Assembly (NCBI GenBank): GCA_964413535.1
Contig: CAYPTB010000002.1
Coordinates: forward strand, 1-11,112
From: CAYPTB01 sp964413535
GTDB taxonomy: Bacteria > Planctomycetota > UBA1135 > GCA-002686595
Reading direction: 5' to 3'
DNA length: 11,112 nucleotides
The notes beneath the pieces were generated by a model, which saw nothing but the letters and a program-made list of their open reading frames with translations, did no database searches and was not told the DNA's origin. How positions within the stretch are numbered: position 1 is the first letter of the stretch; the number at the start of each line of letters is the position of its first letter. The translations under genes were made by a program, and so were the position numbers. Positions 1 through 7,192 of this stretch are shown in pieces.

Positions 1-391
1 CGAGGGGGGGCTCGACGATCTGGCCCCCGACGTCCTGCTGGCGCAGCACGTGGCCGTCGGCGTCGCTGAGCACGACCCAGGGCCAGAACCGGCTCGTCGT
101 GACGACGATGCCGTACGTGTCCGCTTCGTCGACCGTCAGCCTCCAGCTGCGCGCGCGCCCCGCGCCACCGGGGAACCAGGCGTCGAGGGACGGCGTGGAG
201 AACGACGGGGAGTCGGCGTCGATCGACGACTCGATCGCCTCGCCGACTCGGATCCACGGCAGGTCGTCCAGATCCGCGCTCTGCGCCCCGGCCGCCGGCG
301 CGAAGAGCGTCGCGGCCATCCCACCGGCGATCCAGCCCGCGGCGACCCACCGGCCGTTCGGCCGCTCGATCGCGAGCTCCGCGCCCGTCAT
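1..391 (-). CDS. Exported protein with PPC-like domain, N-terminal part (runs off left edge)
   Basis: About 130 residues are open from an ATG at 391-389 to the window edge with no stop. Seen: a Sec-type signal with charged residues up to R14, a hydrophobic stretch (about residues 16-33) and a probable cleavage site after A-G-A-Q. The mature part has alternating beta-strand character and the pattern RSWRLTVDEADTYGI followed by VVLSDADGHVLRQQD. This resembles the bacterial pre-peptidase C-terminal (PPC) beta-sandwich, in which a strand, a 'y-i-v' strand and an 'l-D-x-G' turn recur. The assignment is by pattern only. Such domains usually accompany secreted peptidases or TPR/CHAT proteins, and the downstream part that would tell is outside the window. 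The start is uncertain: an in-frame GTG at 424-422 would add 11 residues. The gene is on the same strand as the TPR-CHAT gene, separated by 240 bp. Confidence 0.72.
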   Translation of the reverse strand, partial: MTGAELAIERPNGRWVAAGWIAGGMAATLFAPAAGAQSADLDDLPWIRVGEAIESSIDADSPSFSTPSLDAWFPGGAGRARSWRLTVDEADTYGIVVTTSRFWPWVVLSDADGHVLRQQDVGGQIVEPPL

Positions 392-427
392 CCTGACCGA
401 TCGCAAGTTTATGAGCTCTCCCACCCG

Positions 428-434
428 CCTCCTT
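428..434 (-). promoter_or_regulatory. Perfect Shine-Dalgarno-like AAGGAGG upstream of the exported-protein gene
   Basis: On the minus strand AAGGAGG occupies 434-428. It lies 36 nt before the ATG at 391 and only 3 nt before the in-frame GTG at 424, so neither start has standard spacing. An in-frame TTG at 406-404 is 21 nt away. The site may be fortuitous, but it is the best ribosome-site match near this gene and leaves the start unsettled. Confidence 0.3.
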
Positions 435-631
435 GTAACCGAGGGGGCGAGCTCGGGTGGAACGAAAGCGACCGGAGGCGTCAGCGCTTCACGACGTCCG
501 ACCTCGGACGACGCCGCGCAGCTCTCACGCTCTCGGACTCGAGGGTGCGGGCTGGGTCGTGCGTGCGTCTCCAGCCCATGGAACTCCTTCCAGGGCATGG
601 ACGATGATCGTCGTGTGAACGGCCTGTACCG

Positions 632-3600
632 TTACCGCGGGTCGCCCGAGAGCACCCATCCCGCCCAATCGCGCGGCGGGTGGCCCTCGGCGCGCAGCGC
701 CATCTTCGCCTGCCACAGCGCGTCGGCCTTGCCGAGCCCCTCCTGCCAGAGCTTCGCGTAGAAGAGCTCGAAGAGACGCCGCGTCGCCGCGTCGTCGACC
801 TTCCACAGGCTCGTGATCGCCGTGCGCGCGCCCGCCGCGTGCAGCGCCGTCTGCAGCGACTGGATCCCCTGCCCCGCGCGCCGGATTCCGACGTTCGTCT
901 CGCAGGCGGAGAGGACGGCCAGCTCGCACGCTCCGAGATCGAACGTCGCGAGCTCCTCGGCCGACAAGAGACCGGGCAGGCGGCCGAGGGCGTCGCGGCC
1001 GCGGTTCGCGCCGGTCAGCGCGAGACCGCACAGGCTCTCGGGCGCGAACCCCGCGACGAGCGCTCCCGCGTCGAGGCCGGCGAGGACCGAGGCGCTGAAG
1101 TCGCGCTCCGAGAGCACGCTCTCCGGCGTGAACCAGCCGTGCGTCGCGAGGTGGACGAAGCGTGCGCCACGCACGGCCTCCACCAACGCTGCCTTGGTGG
1201 CTTGACCTCCGACGAGCACGCGCACTTCGTCTTCGGGCTTGGAACAACCCTGGAAGATGGCGCGCACGGTCTCGACCTCGAAGCGGGACTGCAGCAGGCC
1301 GGCGAACGGCGTCACCAACTTGGTAACCGACGCGGTGCGCGGTTCGGACGCTGCGCTTGGGCCACCGTCCGCGCCGTAGTCGACCGCACCGACGACGAGG
1401 AGCGGGCCCCGCACGCCGGACGGCGACGCGGGTTGCCGGCTGGCGGGGGCAGGCTCGAGCACGATCGCGATGCGATCACCGACGCAGCCGCCCTCCTCGA
1501 GCGGGAGTGCGTCGAGCGGCACCACGTGCGCCGGACCGTCGGCGACGACGAAGAGGCGGACGACGCCGGAGCCGGCCGCAGTCAGGACGGGAGCGAGGAG
1601 CGCCTCGAACGCCCGGTTGCCGAGCTCGCTCTCCCGGTCGCCGTCCGGGTGGGTCGCGAGCCCGCGCAGCGCACCGGTTCCGAGCGAGTTTCGCCAGCCT
1701 TCGACGGTCTCTTCGATCGCGGCGACCGGACCGAGGTCCACGAGCTCCGGCTCGCCCGTACGAGTGAGGACGAACGAGAACAGTCGATCGGGTCCGGGGC
1801 GGCACTTCGGCGAGTCGATGACGACGTCCGCGAGCTGAGCGAACTGGACGAGCGCATCTCCCTCGTCGAGCCCGTCTGCGAGCTGGGCGAGGCTGGGCGC
1901 CTCCCGCAGGAGCCCGCGCTCTGCCGCGGCGCGGGCGAGCCGCCGTTCGGCCGCGTCCCGCCGCGCGGCGAGCGCTGCCACCGCCTCCGGGAGATCGCCA
2001 CCGTCGCTCGCCGTCGTGCGCCCCCCGCCCAACAGGGCCGAGAGCTCGGCACGCGTCGCAGAGACGTCGCGCACGAGCTCGTCGAGCTCGCGATCCGCCG
2101 CGGGTGGCGCGGAGAGGATCGCCGTGCCCGCCGCGACGGCGCGTCCCAGCGCGCACACTTCGAAGACCCGGCCGATCGCCGGCGGGTCGAACTCGACCGC
2201 CGCGAAGAACGCCAACGAGAGCGGCGCTCGCGCGTCGTCCAGGACGGCCCTCGCCTCGCGTCCCGACAAGAGGGCGACTTCGCGGAAACTGTCGCGCAGC
2301 GCGTCGAGGAGGAGACCCAGGTCGTGGCGCACGAGCTCGCCGTCGCCCTGCTCGATGGCCAGGGCGAGCAGGTTGTCGACGAACCCCAGCCGGTCCGCGC
2401 CGCGCACGCCGATATCGTCGTAGCCGGCGAGAGTCCGTTCGTAGAGCTCGCGCGACTCGTCGCGTCGCCCGAGCGTGCGTAGGGCCTCGGCCCGCGCGAT
2501 GTCCGTCGCGAGCCGAGAGGGGTGGTGTGGCGCGAGGTCGAGCTCCTCGAGGTCGGCCAACGCGTCGAGCTCCTCCAAGGCCTCCGCCGCGTGTCCCCGC
2601 TCGAGCCGCGCGATCGCCAGGTTGAACTGCCCGTTGCGAGCCGCCTCCGACGAGTCGCCCGAGGTGCGTCGGGCCTGCTCGACGATGTCGAGGAGCCGTC
2701 GCTCGGACTCCTCACCGTGTCCCTGCCGGCGCAGCGTCATCGCGAGCTCGGAGCGGGCCGAGCTCACGAAAGGGTGATCCGGGAGCAGGACCTCCTCCAG
2801 CGTCTCCACCGCTCGCTCTCCGTCGACGCGCGCGCCCAGGAGGTCGCCGGCCTGGCGCCACACGCCCGCGAGCACCGTGAGCGCGCGACCGCGCTCGACC
2901 GCAATCGGCCCCACGCCGTCGCGCGTGAGCTCGAGCACCTGCTCGAGCAGCGGACGGGCACCGGCCGGGTCACCGACCGCGAGCCGCGCATGCGCGAGGT
3001 TCACCGTCGGACGCAGGAGCGCGGGGTCGCCCGGGTCGAGAACGTCCCTCCGCCGCTCGAGGACGTACTCGAGGTGCGGGATCGCCTCATCCTGGCGCCC
3101 GCACGACGCGAGAGCGGCCCCGAGGTTCGCGCGCGCCGACACGAGCAGTGGATCGTCGGGCTCGAGCAGGCGCGTGCGCACCGCCAGGAGATCCCCGAAG
3201 CGTTCGGCGCTCTCGCTGTAACGGCCTGCGTAGAGCGTGGCGAGCGCGAGGTTCGACGCCCCGCGCTGTGCATCGTCGTGGTCCGAGGGCCGCAGTCGCT
3301 CCAGCGCCGTCCGCTCGATCTCGAGCGCCGCGACCGCCGTGGCGACGTCGCCCGCTTCGAGCGCCGCAAAGCCGAGATCCTCGGCCGCGAGCAGCGTGTC
3401 CTCGCTCGTCGGATCGGCGCACGCCCGCAGCGCGGCGAGCAACTCCGAGAGCCGCGCGGGCTCGATGGGCTCGCCGCGCGCGGTCCTCTCCTCCACGTCG
3501 CGCGCCTCGCCCCTCATCCGCTCGGCGAACGCGATCGCGTCCGGCTCCGAGCCGGTCTCCTGCACGACGAGCCGCAGCTCGGCCTTCCGGGATCCGCGCA

Positions 3601-3916
3601 CGCGGACGGCGAGCTCGCGCTCGCCATCCCACTCGAGCCGCCCGAAGGGCGTCGGAAGGCGCGCGCCGCCGACCACGGGAACCTCTTCCGCGTCCGGCCA
3701 GACGACCGTCAGCTCGCAACGCTCGAGCGCGTGCGCCCCCTCGAGCCACAGCACGAACGTGCCCGGTTCGGCCGGGCGCAGCGGAGCGTTGTACTCGAGC
3801 GATTCCTCGGTCAGGCGCACGTCCAGCACCATCCGCTCCCGTCCCCCGCCATCGCCGCAGGAGGACGCAGCGGGCACACCCAGCGACAGGACCCCGGCCA
3901 TCACGGCTGCAAACAT
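632..3916 (-). CDS. TPR-CHAT protein (caspase-like CHAT peptidase with kinesin-light-chain-type TPRs)
   Basis: 1094 residues. Order seen: a hydrophobic N-terminus with Cys20 followed by GDGGG (possible lipoprotein signal, weak lipobox A-S-S-C); a beta-rich domain at about 30-120; helical TPRs at about 170-500, including kinesin-light-chain-like units in which an 'L-x-P-D/G-D/H-P' turn precedes each pair of helices (near 251, 294 and 378); a helical linker at about 510-690; and a CHAT domain at about 690-1094. The CHAT dyad is intact: HLATHG (His926) and LSACET (Cys1005). The protein ends in LSGDPR, like many CHAT proteins. CHAT is a clan-CD peptidase family related to caspases and separase; substrate unknown. 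An in-frame TGA two codons upstream makes 3916 the furthest possible start, although M6 and M29 remain options. The gene diverges from the kinase gene across 336 bp. Domain call is strong; export is tentative because the n-region lacks basic residues. Confidence 0.93.
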   Translation of the reverse strand: MFAAVMAGVLSLGVPAASSCGDGGGRERMVLDVRLTEESLEYNAPLRPAEPGTFVLWLEGAHALERCELTVVWPDAEEVPVVGGARLPTPFGRLEWDGERELAVRVRGSRKAELRLVVQETGSEPDAIAFAERMRGEARDVEERTARGEPIEPARLSELLAALRACADPTSEDTLLAAEDLGFAALEAGDVATAVAALEIERTALERLRPSDHDDAQRGASNLALATLYAGRYSESAERFGDLLAVRTRLLEPDDPLLVSARANLGAALASCGRQDEAIPHLEYVLERRRDVLDPGDPALLRPTVNLAHARLAVGDPAGARPLLEQVLELTRDGVGPIAVERGRALTVLAGVWRQAGDLLGARVDGERAVETLEEVLLPDHPFVSSARSELAMTLRRQGHGEESERRLLDIVEQARRTSGDSSEAARNGQFNLAIARLERGHAAEALEELDALADLEELDLAPHHPSRLATDIARAEALRTLGRRDESRELYERTLAGYDDIGVRGADRLGFVDNLLALAIEQGDGELVRHDLGLLLDALRDSFREVALLSGREARAVLDDARAPLSLAFFAAVEFDPPAIGRVFEVCALGRAVAAGTAILSAPPAADRELDELVRDVSATRAELSALLGGGRTTASDGGDLPEAVAALAARRDAAERRLARAAAERGLLREAPSLAQLADGLDEGDALVQFAQLADVVIDSPKCRPGPDRLFSFVLTRTGEPELVDLGPVAAIEETVEGWRNSLGTGALRGLATHPDGDRESELGNRAFEALLAPVLTAAGSGVVRLFVVADGPAHVVPLDALPLEEGGCVGDRIAIVLEPAPASRQPASPSGVRGPLLVVGAVDYGADGGPSAASEPRTASVTKLVTPFAGLLQSRFEVETVRAIFQGCSKPEDEVRVLVGGQATKAALVEAVRGARFVHLATHGWFTPESVLSERDFSASVLAGLDAGALVAGFAPESLCGLALTGANRGRDALGRLPGLLSAEELATFDLGACELAVLSACETNVGIRRAGQGIQSLQTALHAAGARTAITSLWKVDDAATRRLFELFYAKLWQEGLGKADALWQAKMALRAEGHPPRDWAGWVLSGDPR
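703..802 (-). repeat. CHAT-gene 3' segment, direct-repeat partner of the remnant at 9234-9317
   Basis: This part of the intact CHAT gene encodes KVDDAATRRLFELF and the following helix through ALWQAK. Its DNA aligns with 9234-9317 in the same orientation: 45 of 52 positions are identical over 703-754 versus 9234-9285. The other copy then lacks 8 nt in two places. This is the intact, coding member of the pair. Confidence 0.75.
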
Positions 3917-4252
3917 GCTTCATCGCCGCGGCACAGCAGCTCGACGATGGCGCAATGGTAGGCGGATCGGGGCGACCCCGCACGGCTCCGGAGCTCGGCA
4001 GCGGCGAGCGAGCTCGGGGTCCACCGCCGCGCGACGAGCCGTCGAACGGAGGTGCACGCTCCGTACCTCGGGTCCGAGCTCCGAAGTCGCCGGACGATCG
4101 GTAGGACGAGAGGTGCGGCACAGCCGTACGCGAGCTCCCGCATCTTCCGGTTTCTCGCCCAGCACGGCCTCGCGGAGCGGGTCGTGCGAAGGACGGCCGG
4201 CTCGGCGGAGCCCGTCGATCCCCTTCCGGCGTGCTCGGCTAGACTCGGGGAG
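3917..4252. other. Divergent intergenic region between the TPR-CHAT and kinase genes
   Basis: These 336 bp separate two outward-facing starts and should hold both promoters. No RNA gene, IS end or convincing coding region is seen. The kinase frame stays open back to an ATG at 4052, but the implied extra 67 residues are Arg-rich and low in complexity, unlike a domain. Small structures seen are the palindrome GCTCCGGAGC (3985-3994), GGGG-CGA-CCCC (3969-3979), and a 10-bp inverted repeat CGGAGCTCGG (3989-3998) / CCGAGCTCCG (4074-4083). All are weak in DNA of this composition. Confidence 0.7.
4240..4252 (+). promoter_or_regulatory. Candidate -10 element TAGACT just upstream of the kinase start
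   Basis: TAGACT at 4240-4245 (4 of 6 matches to TATAAT) lies 7 nt before the ATG at 4253. Transcription from it would begin at or next to the start codon, giving a nearly leaderless mRNA. The GGGGAG at 4247-4252 abuts the ATG and is too close for a normal ribosome site, which fits a leaderless reading. No good -35 hexamer is seen at the expected distance, so this is only a candidate. Confidence 0.3.
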
Positions 4253-6937
4253 ATGGTTCGTTCCGCAGCGGGGGCGGGCAACGGGGGCGACGCGACCGCC
4301 ACCCCTCCGCCCGGCGAGGGCGACACCGAGGCTTGCGCGACGGCGGCGAGCGCGCTCGCTCGCGATCCCGAGCGCATCGGGCCCTACCGATTGATCGAGC
4401 GGCTCGGCGAGGGCGGCATGGGCGTCGTCTACCTCGCGGAGCAGACCGAGCCGATCCGGCGGCGCGTCGCGCTGAAGGTCGTGCGCGCGGGGCTCACGGG
4501 CGAGGATGCGCGGGCGCGCTTCCAATCCGAGCGCCGGGCGCTGGCGCTGATGGACCACCCGGGCATCGCGCGCATCTTCGACTCGGGCACGACCGACGGC
4601 GGGCAGCCGTGGTTCGCGATGGAGCACGTGGCGGGCGCGCCGCTCTTCGCGTACTGCGAGGAGCGCTCGCTCCCGCTCGCGGACCGGCTGCGGCTCTTCG
4701 CCGAGATCTGCCTCGCGGTGCAGCACGCGCACCAGAAGGGCATCGTTCACCGCGACCTGAAGCCGTCGAACCTGCTCGTGGTCGAGGTCGACGGACGGCC
4801 CGTGCCGAAGGTGATCGACTTCGGCATCGCGAAGGCCGTCGATCCGAGCCTCTCGCTCGACCTCGCGCTCACGCAGGACGGGCAGATCCTCGGGACGCTC
4901 GCCTACATGAGCCCGGAACAGGTGTCGGGCGACGTCGACGCGGTCGACACGCGCAGCGACGTGTACGCGCTGGGCGTGATCCTCTACGGCCTGCTCGCGG
5001 GCAAGCCGCCGATCGAGATCGAGGGGCGCAGCCTGAGCGAGGTCATCGCCGCCATCGGCCAGGCCGACGCGCCGCGGCTGCGCTCCGTGCGTCCGGACCT
5101 CGACGTCGACCTCGAGGTGATCGTCGGCAAGACGCTCGAGCGCGAGCGCGAGCGGCGCTATCCATCGGCCGCCGCGCTGGCCGAGGACGTGCGGCGCTTC
5201 CAGGCCGACGAGCCCATCCTGGCGCGGCCGCCGTCGACGGCCTACCAGCTCAGGAAGCTCGCGCGCCGCCACCGCGCGGCCGTGATCGGCGCCGCGCTCA
5301 CGGCGGCGGCCGTGATCGTCGGCCTGACGGTGAGCGTCGTCCTGTGGCTGCGCGAGCGCGACGCGCGGCGCGAGATCGACGTGTTGTACGAGAGCGAGCG
5401 CGATGCGCGGCAGCAGGTCGACGCGCTCTTCGCGAGCGAGCAGGAAGCGCGCCAGCAGGCCGACGCGCTCTTCGCGAGCGAGCGCGAGGCTCGGCAGGAG
5501 CTCGACGTGCAGTACGAGCGGGAACGCGAGGCGCGGCAGGAGATCGCGCGCTCCTTTGGCGTGACGCACGAGGTGGTAGAGTTCCTGGGCAGCCTGCTCG
5601 GCACGTCGGCCGGCGCGGGCGAGACGGGCGACACCCTCACCCTCGCGTCGGCGCTCGAGCGCGGTGAGCTCACGCTCGACCGCGGGCGCAACCGGCGCAG
5701 CCCCGAGAGCCTGGGCTGGATCCACGCGATCCTCGGGAACGCGTTCCTCACGCTCGGCGACGCGGAGGCCGCCGAGCGCAACCTCGAAGCTAGCCTCGCT
5801 ACGCCCGCGACGTCGGGCGCGGCGCGCATCCGCGCGCTGCTCGACGTCGGGACGATCCGCGCCCGCCGCGGCGACGCCGCCGGAGCGGATGCCGCGACGG
5901 CCGAGGCCCTGGACATGGCGCGGGCGGAGCCGGGTCCCGAGTCGCTGGACCTCGTCCGGGCGTTCGCGGTGCGCTGCTCCGTGCTGCGCGCGACCGGTCG
6001 CTTCGCCGATGCCCGCGCGGCGGCCGAGGAACTGCTCGCGCTGACCGAGACGCTCGACGCCGCGTCGGCCGACACGGTCATGCACCGCTCGCGCGCCCTG
6101 CGCATGCTGGGCGAGCTCGAGCTCGTCGCCATGCGCGCGGGGCCGGCGCGCGACTACCTCGAACGCGCGCTCGCCGAGTCCGAGTCCGCGGGCGCCGAGG
6201 GAACGATCGAGCACGCCCAGGTGGTCGGCACGCTCGCCCTGGCCCAGGCGCAGCTCCGCGACCCCGACGCGATCGCGACGAGCAAGCGCTCGATCGAAGA
6301 GACGCAGGCGGTCTACGGGCGCGCGCACGAGGAGACCGCGGCCGCCTGGAGCAATCACGCGACGATCGTGGCGACGGTGACGGGCGACTTCGGCGCCGCG
6401 CTCGACGCGCTACGGGAGTCCATCGCGGTCGAGCGCGCGATCGGCGACGAGCCCCGCCCCTCCCTCGGCCTGCACCTCGCGAACCTCGCCGCGTGGCTCC
6501 TGCGCGGCGGCCTCCTCGACGAGGCCGCGCAGACGGCCGAGGAAGCCGTGGAGATCCTCGAGCTCACCGTCGGGCCCGTGCACCAGGATCTCGGCATGGC
6601 GCTCTCGGTCTTCGCGCGCGTCCTCGCGGCGCTCGGCGAGAAGGAGGGCGTCGTCGCGCTGCACGAGCGCGCGCTCGACATGAACCGCCGCACCCTCGGC
6701 CCCGACCACTTCAACACGATCATGGAGGCGTCGTTCCTCGCCCGCGCCGCCGACGCCGCCGGCGACCGGGCCACGGCGGCGAGCGCCTGGCGCCAGGCCT
6801 TCGAGAGCGCGAGCGCCCCGCAGAGCCCCGCCGCCGACATGCGCGAGTCGTTCCGCGCCGGCCTGCACGCCGCGCTGCTGCGCGCCGGCGACGAAGCCTC
6901 CCGAGCGGAAGCGACCGCGCTCGAGCAACGCGAGTAG
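4253..6937 (+). CDS. Transmembrane Ser/Thr protein kinase with C-terminal TPR-like region
   Basis: 894 residues from the ATG at 4253, chosen because the conserved kinase fold begins near residue 43 and the upstream open frame looks non-coding. The Hanks-type kinase (about 43-320) is complete: glycine loop GEGGMG (52-57), Lys75 in VALKVV, catalytic HRDLKPSN (166-173, an RD kinase), DFG (189-191) and MSPEQ (219-223). One hydrophobic span at about 343-365 follows basic residues (RKLARRHR), so the kinase should be cytoplasmic and the C-terminus outside. Next come five 14-residue, strongly charged repeats (367-436), then helical TPR-like repeats to about 860, the last carrying a kinesin-light-chain-type turn (TLGPDH). 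Kinases of this architecture are abundant in Planctomycetota; ligands and substrates are generally unknown. The divergent TPR-CHAT gene is a candidate partner. The TPR count is approximate. Confidence 0.95.
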   Translation: MVRSAAGAGNGGDATATPPPGEGDTEACATAASALARDPERIGPYRLIERLGEGGMGVVYLAEQTEPIRRRVALKVVRAGLTGEDARARFQSERRALALMDHPGIARIFDSGTTDGGQPWFAMEHVAGAPLFAYCEERSLPLADRLRLFAEICLAVQHAHQKGIVHRDLKPSNLLVVEVDGRPVPKVIDFGIAKAVDPSLSLDLALTQDGQILGTLAYMSPEQVSGDVDAVDTRSDVYALGVILYGLLAGKPPIEIEGRSLSEVIAAIGQADAPRLRSVRPDLDVDLEVIVGKTLERERERRYPSAAALAEDVRRFQADEPILARPPSTAYQLRKLARRHRAAVIGAALTAAAVIVGLTVSVVLWLRERDARREIDVLYESERDARQQVDALFASEQEARQQADALFASEREARQELDVQYEREREARQEIARSFGVTHEVVEFLGSLLGTSAGAGETGDTLTLASALERGELTLDRGRNRRSPESLGWIHAILGNAFLTLGDAEAAERNLEASLATPATSGAARIRALLDVGTIRARRGDAAGADAATAEALDMARAEPGPESLDLVRAFAVRCSVLRATGRFADARAAAEELLALTETLDAASADTVMHRSRALRMLGELELVAMRAGPARDYLERALAESESAGAEGTIEHAQVVGTLALAQAQLRDPDAIATSKRSIEETQAVYGRAHEETAAAWSNHATIVATVTGDFGAALDALRESIAVERAIGDEPRPSLGLHLANLAAWLLRGGLLDEAAQTAEEAVEILELTVGPVHQDLGMALSVFARVLAALGEKEGVVALHERALDMNRRTLGPDHFNTIMEASFLARAADAAGDRATAASAWRQAFESASAPQSPAADMRESFRAGLHAALLRAGDEASRAEATALEQRE
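5351..5560 (+). repeat. Five 42-bp in-frame repeats encoding a 14-residue juxtamembrane coiled coil
   Basis: Units are at 5351-5392, 5393-5434, 5435-5476, 5477-5518 and 5519-5560. Each encodes about two heptads of the form S/R-E-x-E/D-A-R-x-x-x-D-x-L/Q-F/Y-A/E; the fifth unit diverges at its end. Units two and three are the most alike (SERDARQQVDALFA, SEQEARQQADALFA). The tract begins right at the end of the membrane span, so it probably forms an extracytoplasmic helical stalk or dimerisation coil. Copy number could vary between strains. Confidence 0.85.
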
Positions 6938-7009
6938 CGGCGACCGGCAGACGGACCCGAGCGGCCGGCGGGGCACGTCGAGGACCGATGTCACCGACTG
7001 TGCAGCCCG

Positions 7010-7069
7010 GAGCCCTCGGGTCACGCGACCGAGGCTCGGCTCGCGCTCGCGCTCGAGCGTTCGAGCGCG
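7010..7069 (+). terminator. Two GC-rich hairpins between the kinase and beta-helix genes
   Basis: First hairpin: GAGC and CTCGG (7010-7019, one bulged C) pair with CCGAGGCTC (7029-7037), giving 9 bp around a 9-nt loop. Second: 7048-7056 pairs perfectly with 7061-7069 (9 bp) around the loop GCGT. They lie 73-132 nt after the kinase stop and upstream of the next gene. No T-run follows, so a classical intrinsic terminator is not supported. They could act as 3'-end structures or in the leader of the next gene. Confidence 0.27.
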
Positions 7070-7192
7070 CGAGCTGCCCCGTGATCGTCCTCCGGACATT
7101 CCGCGTAACGGTGTCGCGGTCTCCGGGATGGTCCTTGGAGACGTTCCCGACACCCCAGACACCTCGAAACGACGCTCCCGAGGAGCGACACC

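Noticed and set aside
434..440. TGTAACC resembling an ECF sigma -35 element on the plus strand
   Set aside because: No matching -10 (CGTA-like) at 16-17 nt and no plus-strand gene follows.
495..510. CGTCCG-ACCT-CGGACG hairpin, and AACGG/CCGTT around the CHAT stop (618-633), as CHAT terminators
   Set aside because: Short stems, no T-run on the minus strand; not distinguishable from background in this composition.
680..2482. Long plus-strand open frame (600 codons) opposite the CHAT gene, and a similar one at 2522-3961
   Set aside because: Arg/Glu-rich, no domain pattern, lies antisense to a well-supported CHAT/TPR gene; a product of high GC and biased third positions.
3989..4083. 10-bp inverted repeat CGGAGCTCGG / CCGAGCTCCG in the divergent region as paired operator sites
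   Set aside because: In GC-rich DNA a 10-bp match within 336 bp is not rare, and the core GAGCTC is itself palindromic; no regulator gene is nearby.
4052..4252. 67-residue N-terminal extension of the kinase
   Set aside because: Arg/Ser/Ala-rich without similarity to kinase N-termini; the ATG at 4253 leaves a normal 42-residue tail before the kinase fold.
3920..6358. 812-codon minus-strand open frame opposite the kinase gene
   Set aside because: Composition is the complement of kinase codons, no recognisable motif, and the kinase on the other strand has every conserved element.
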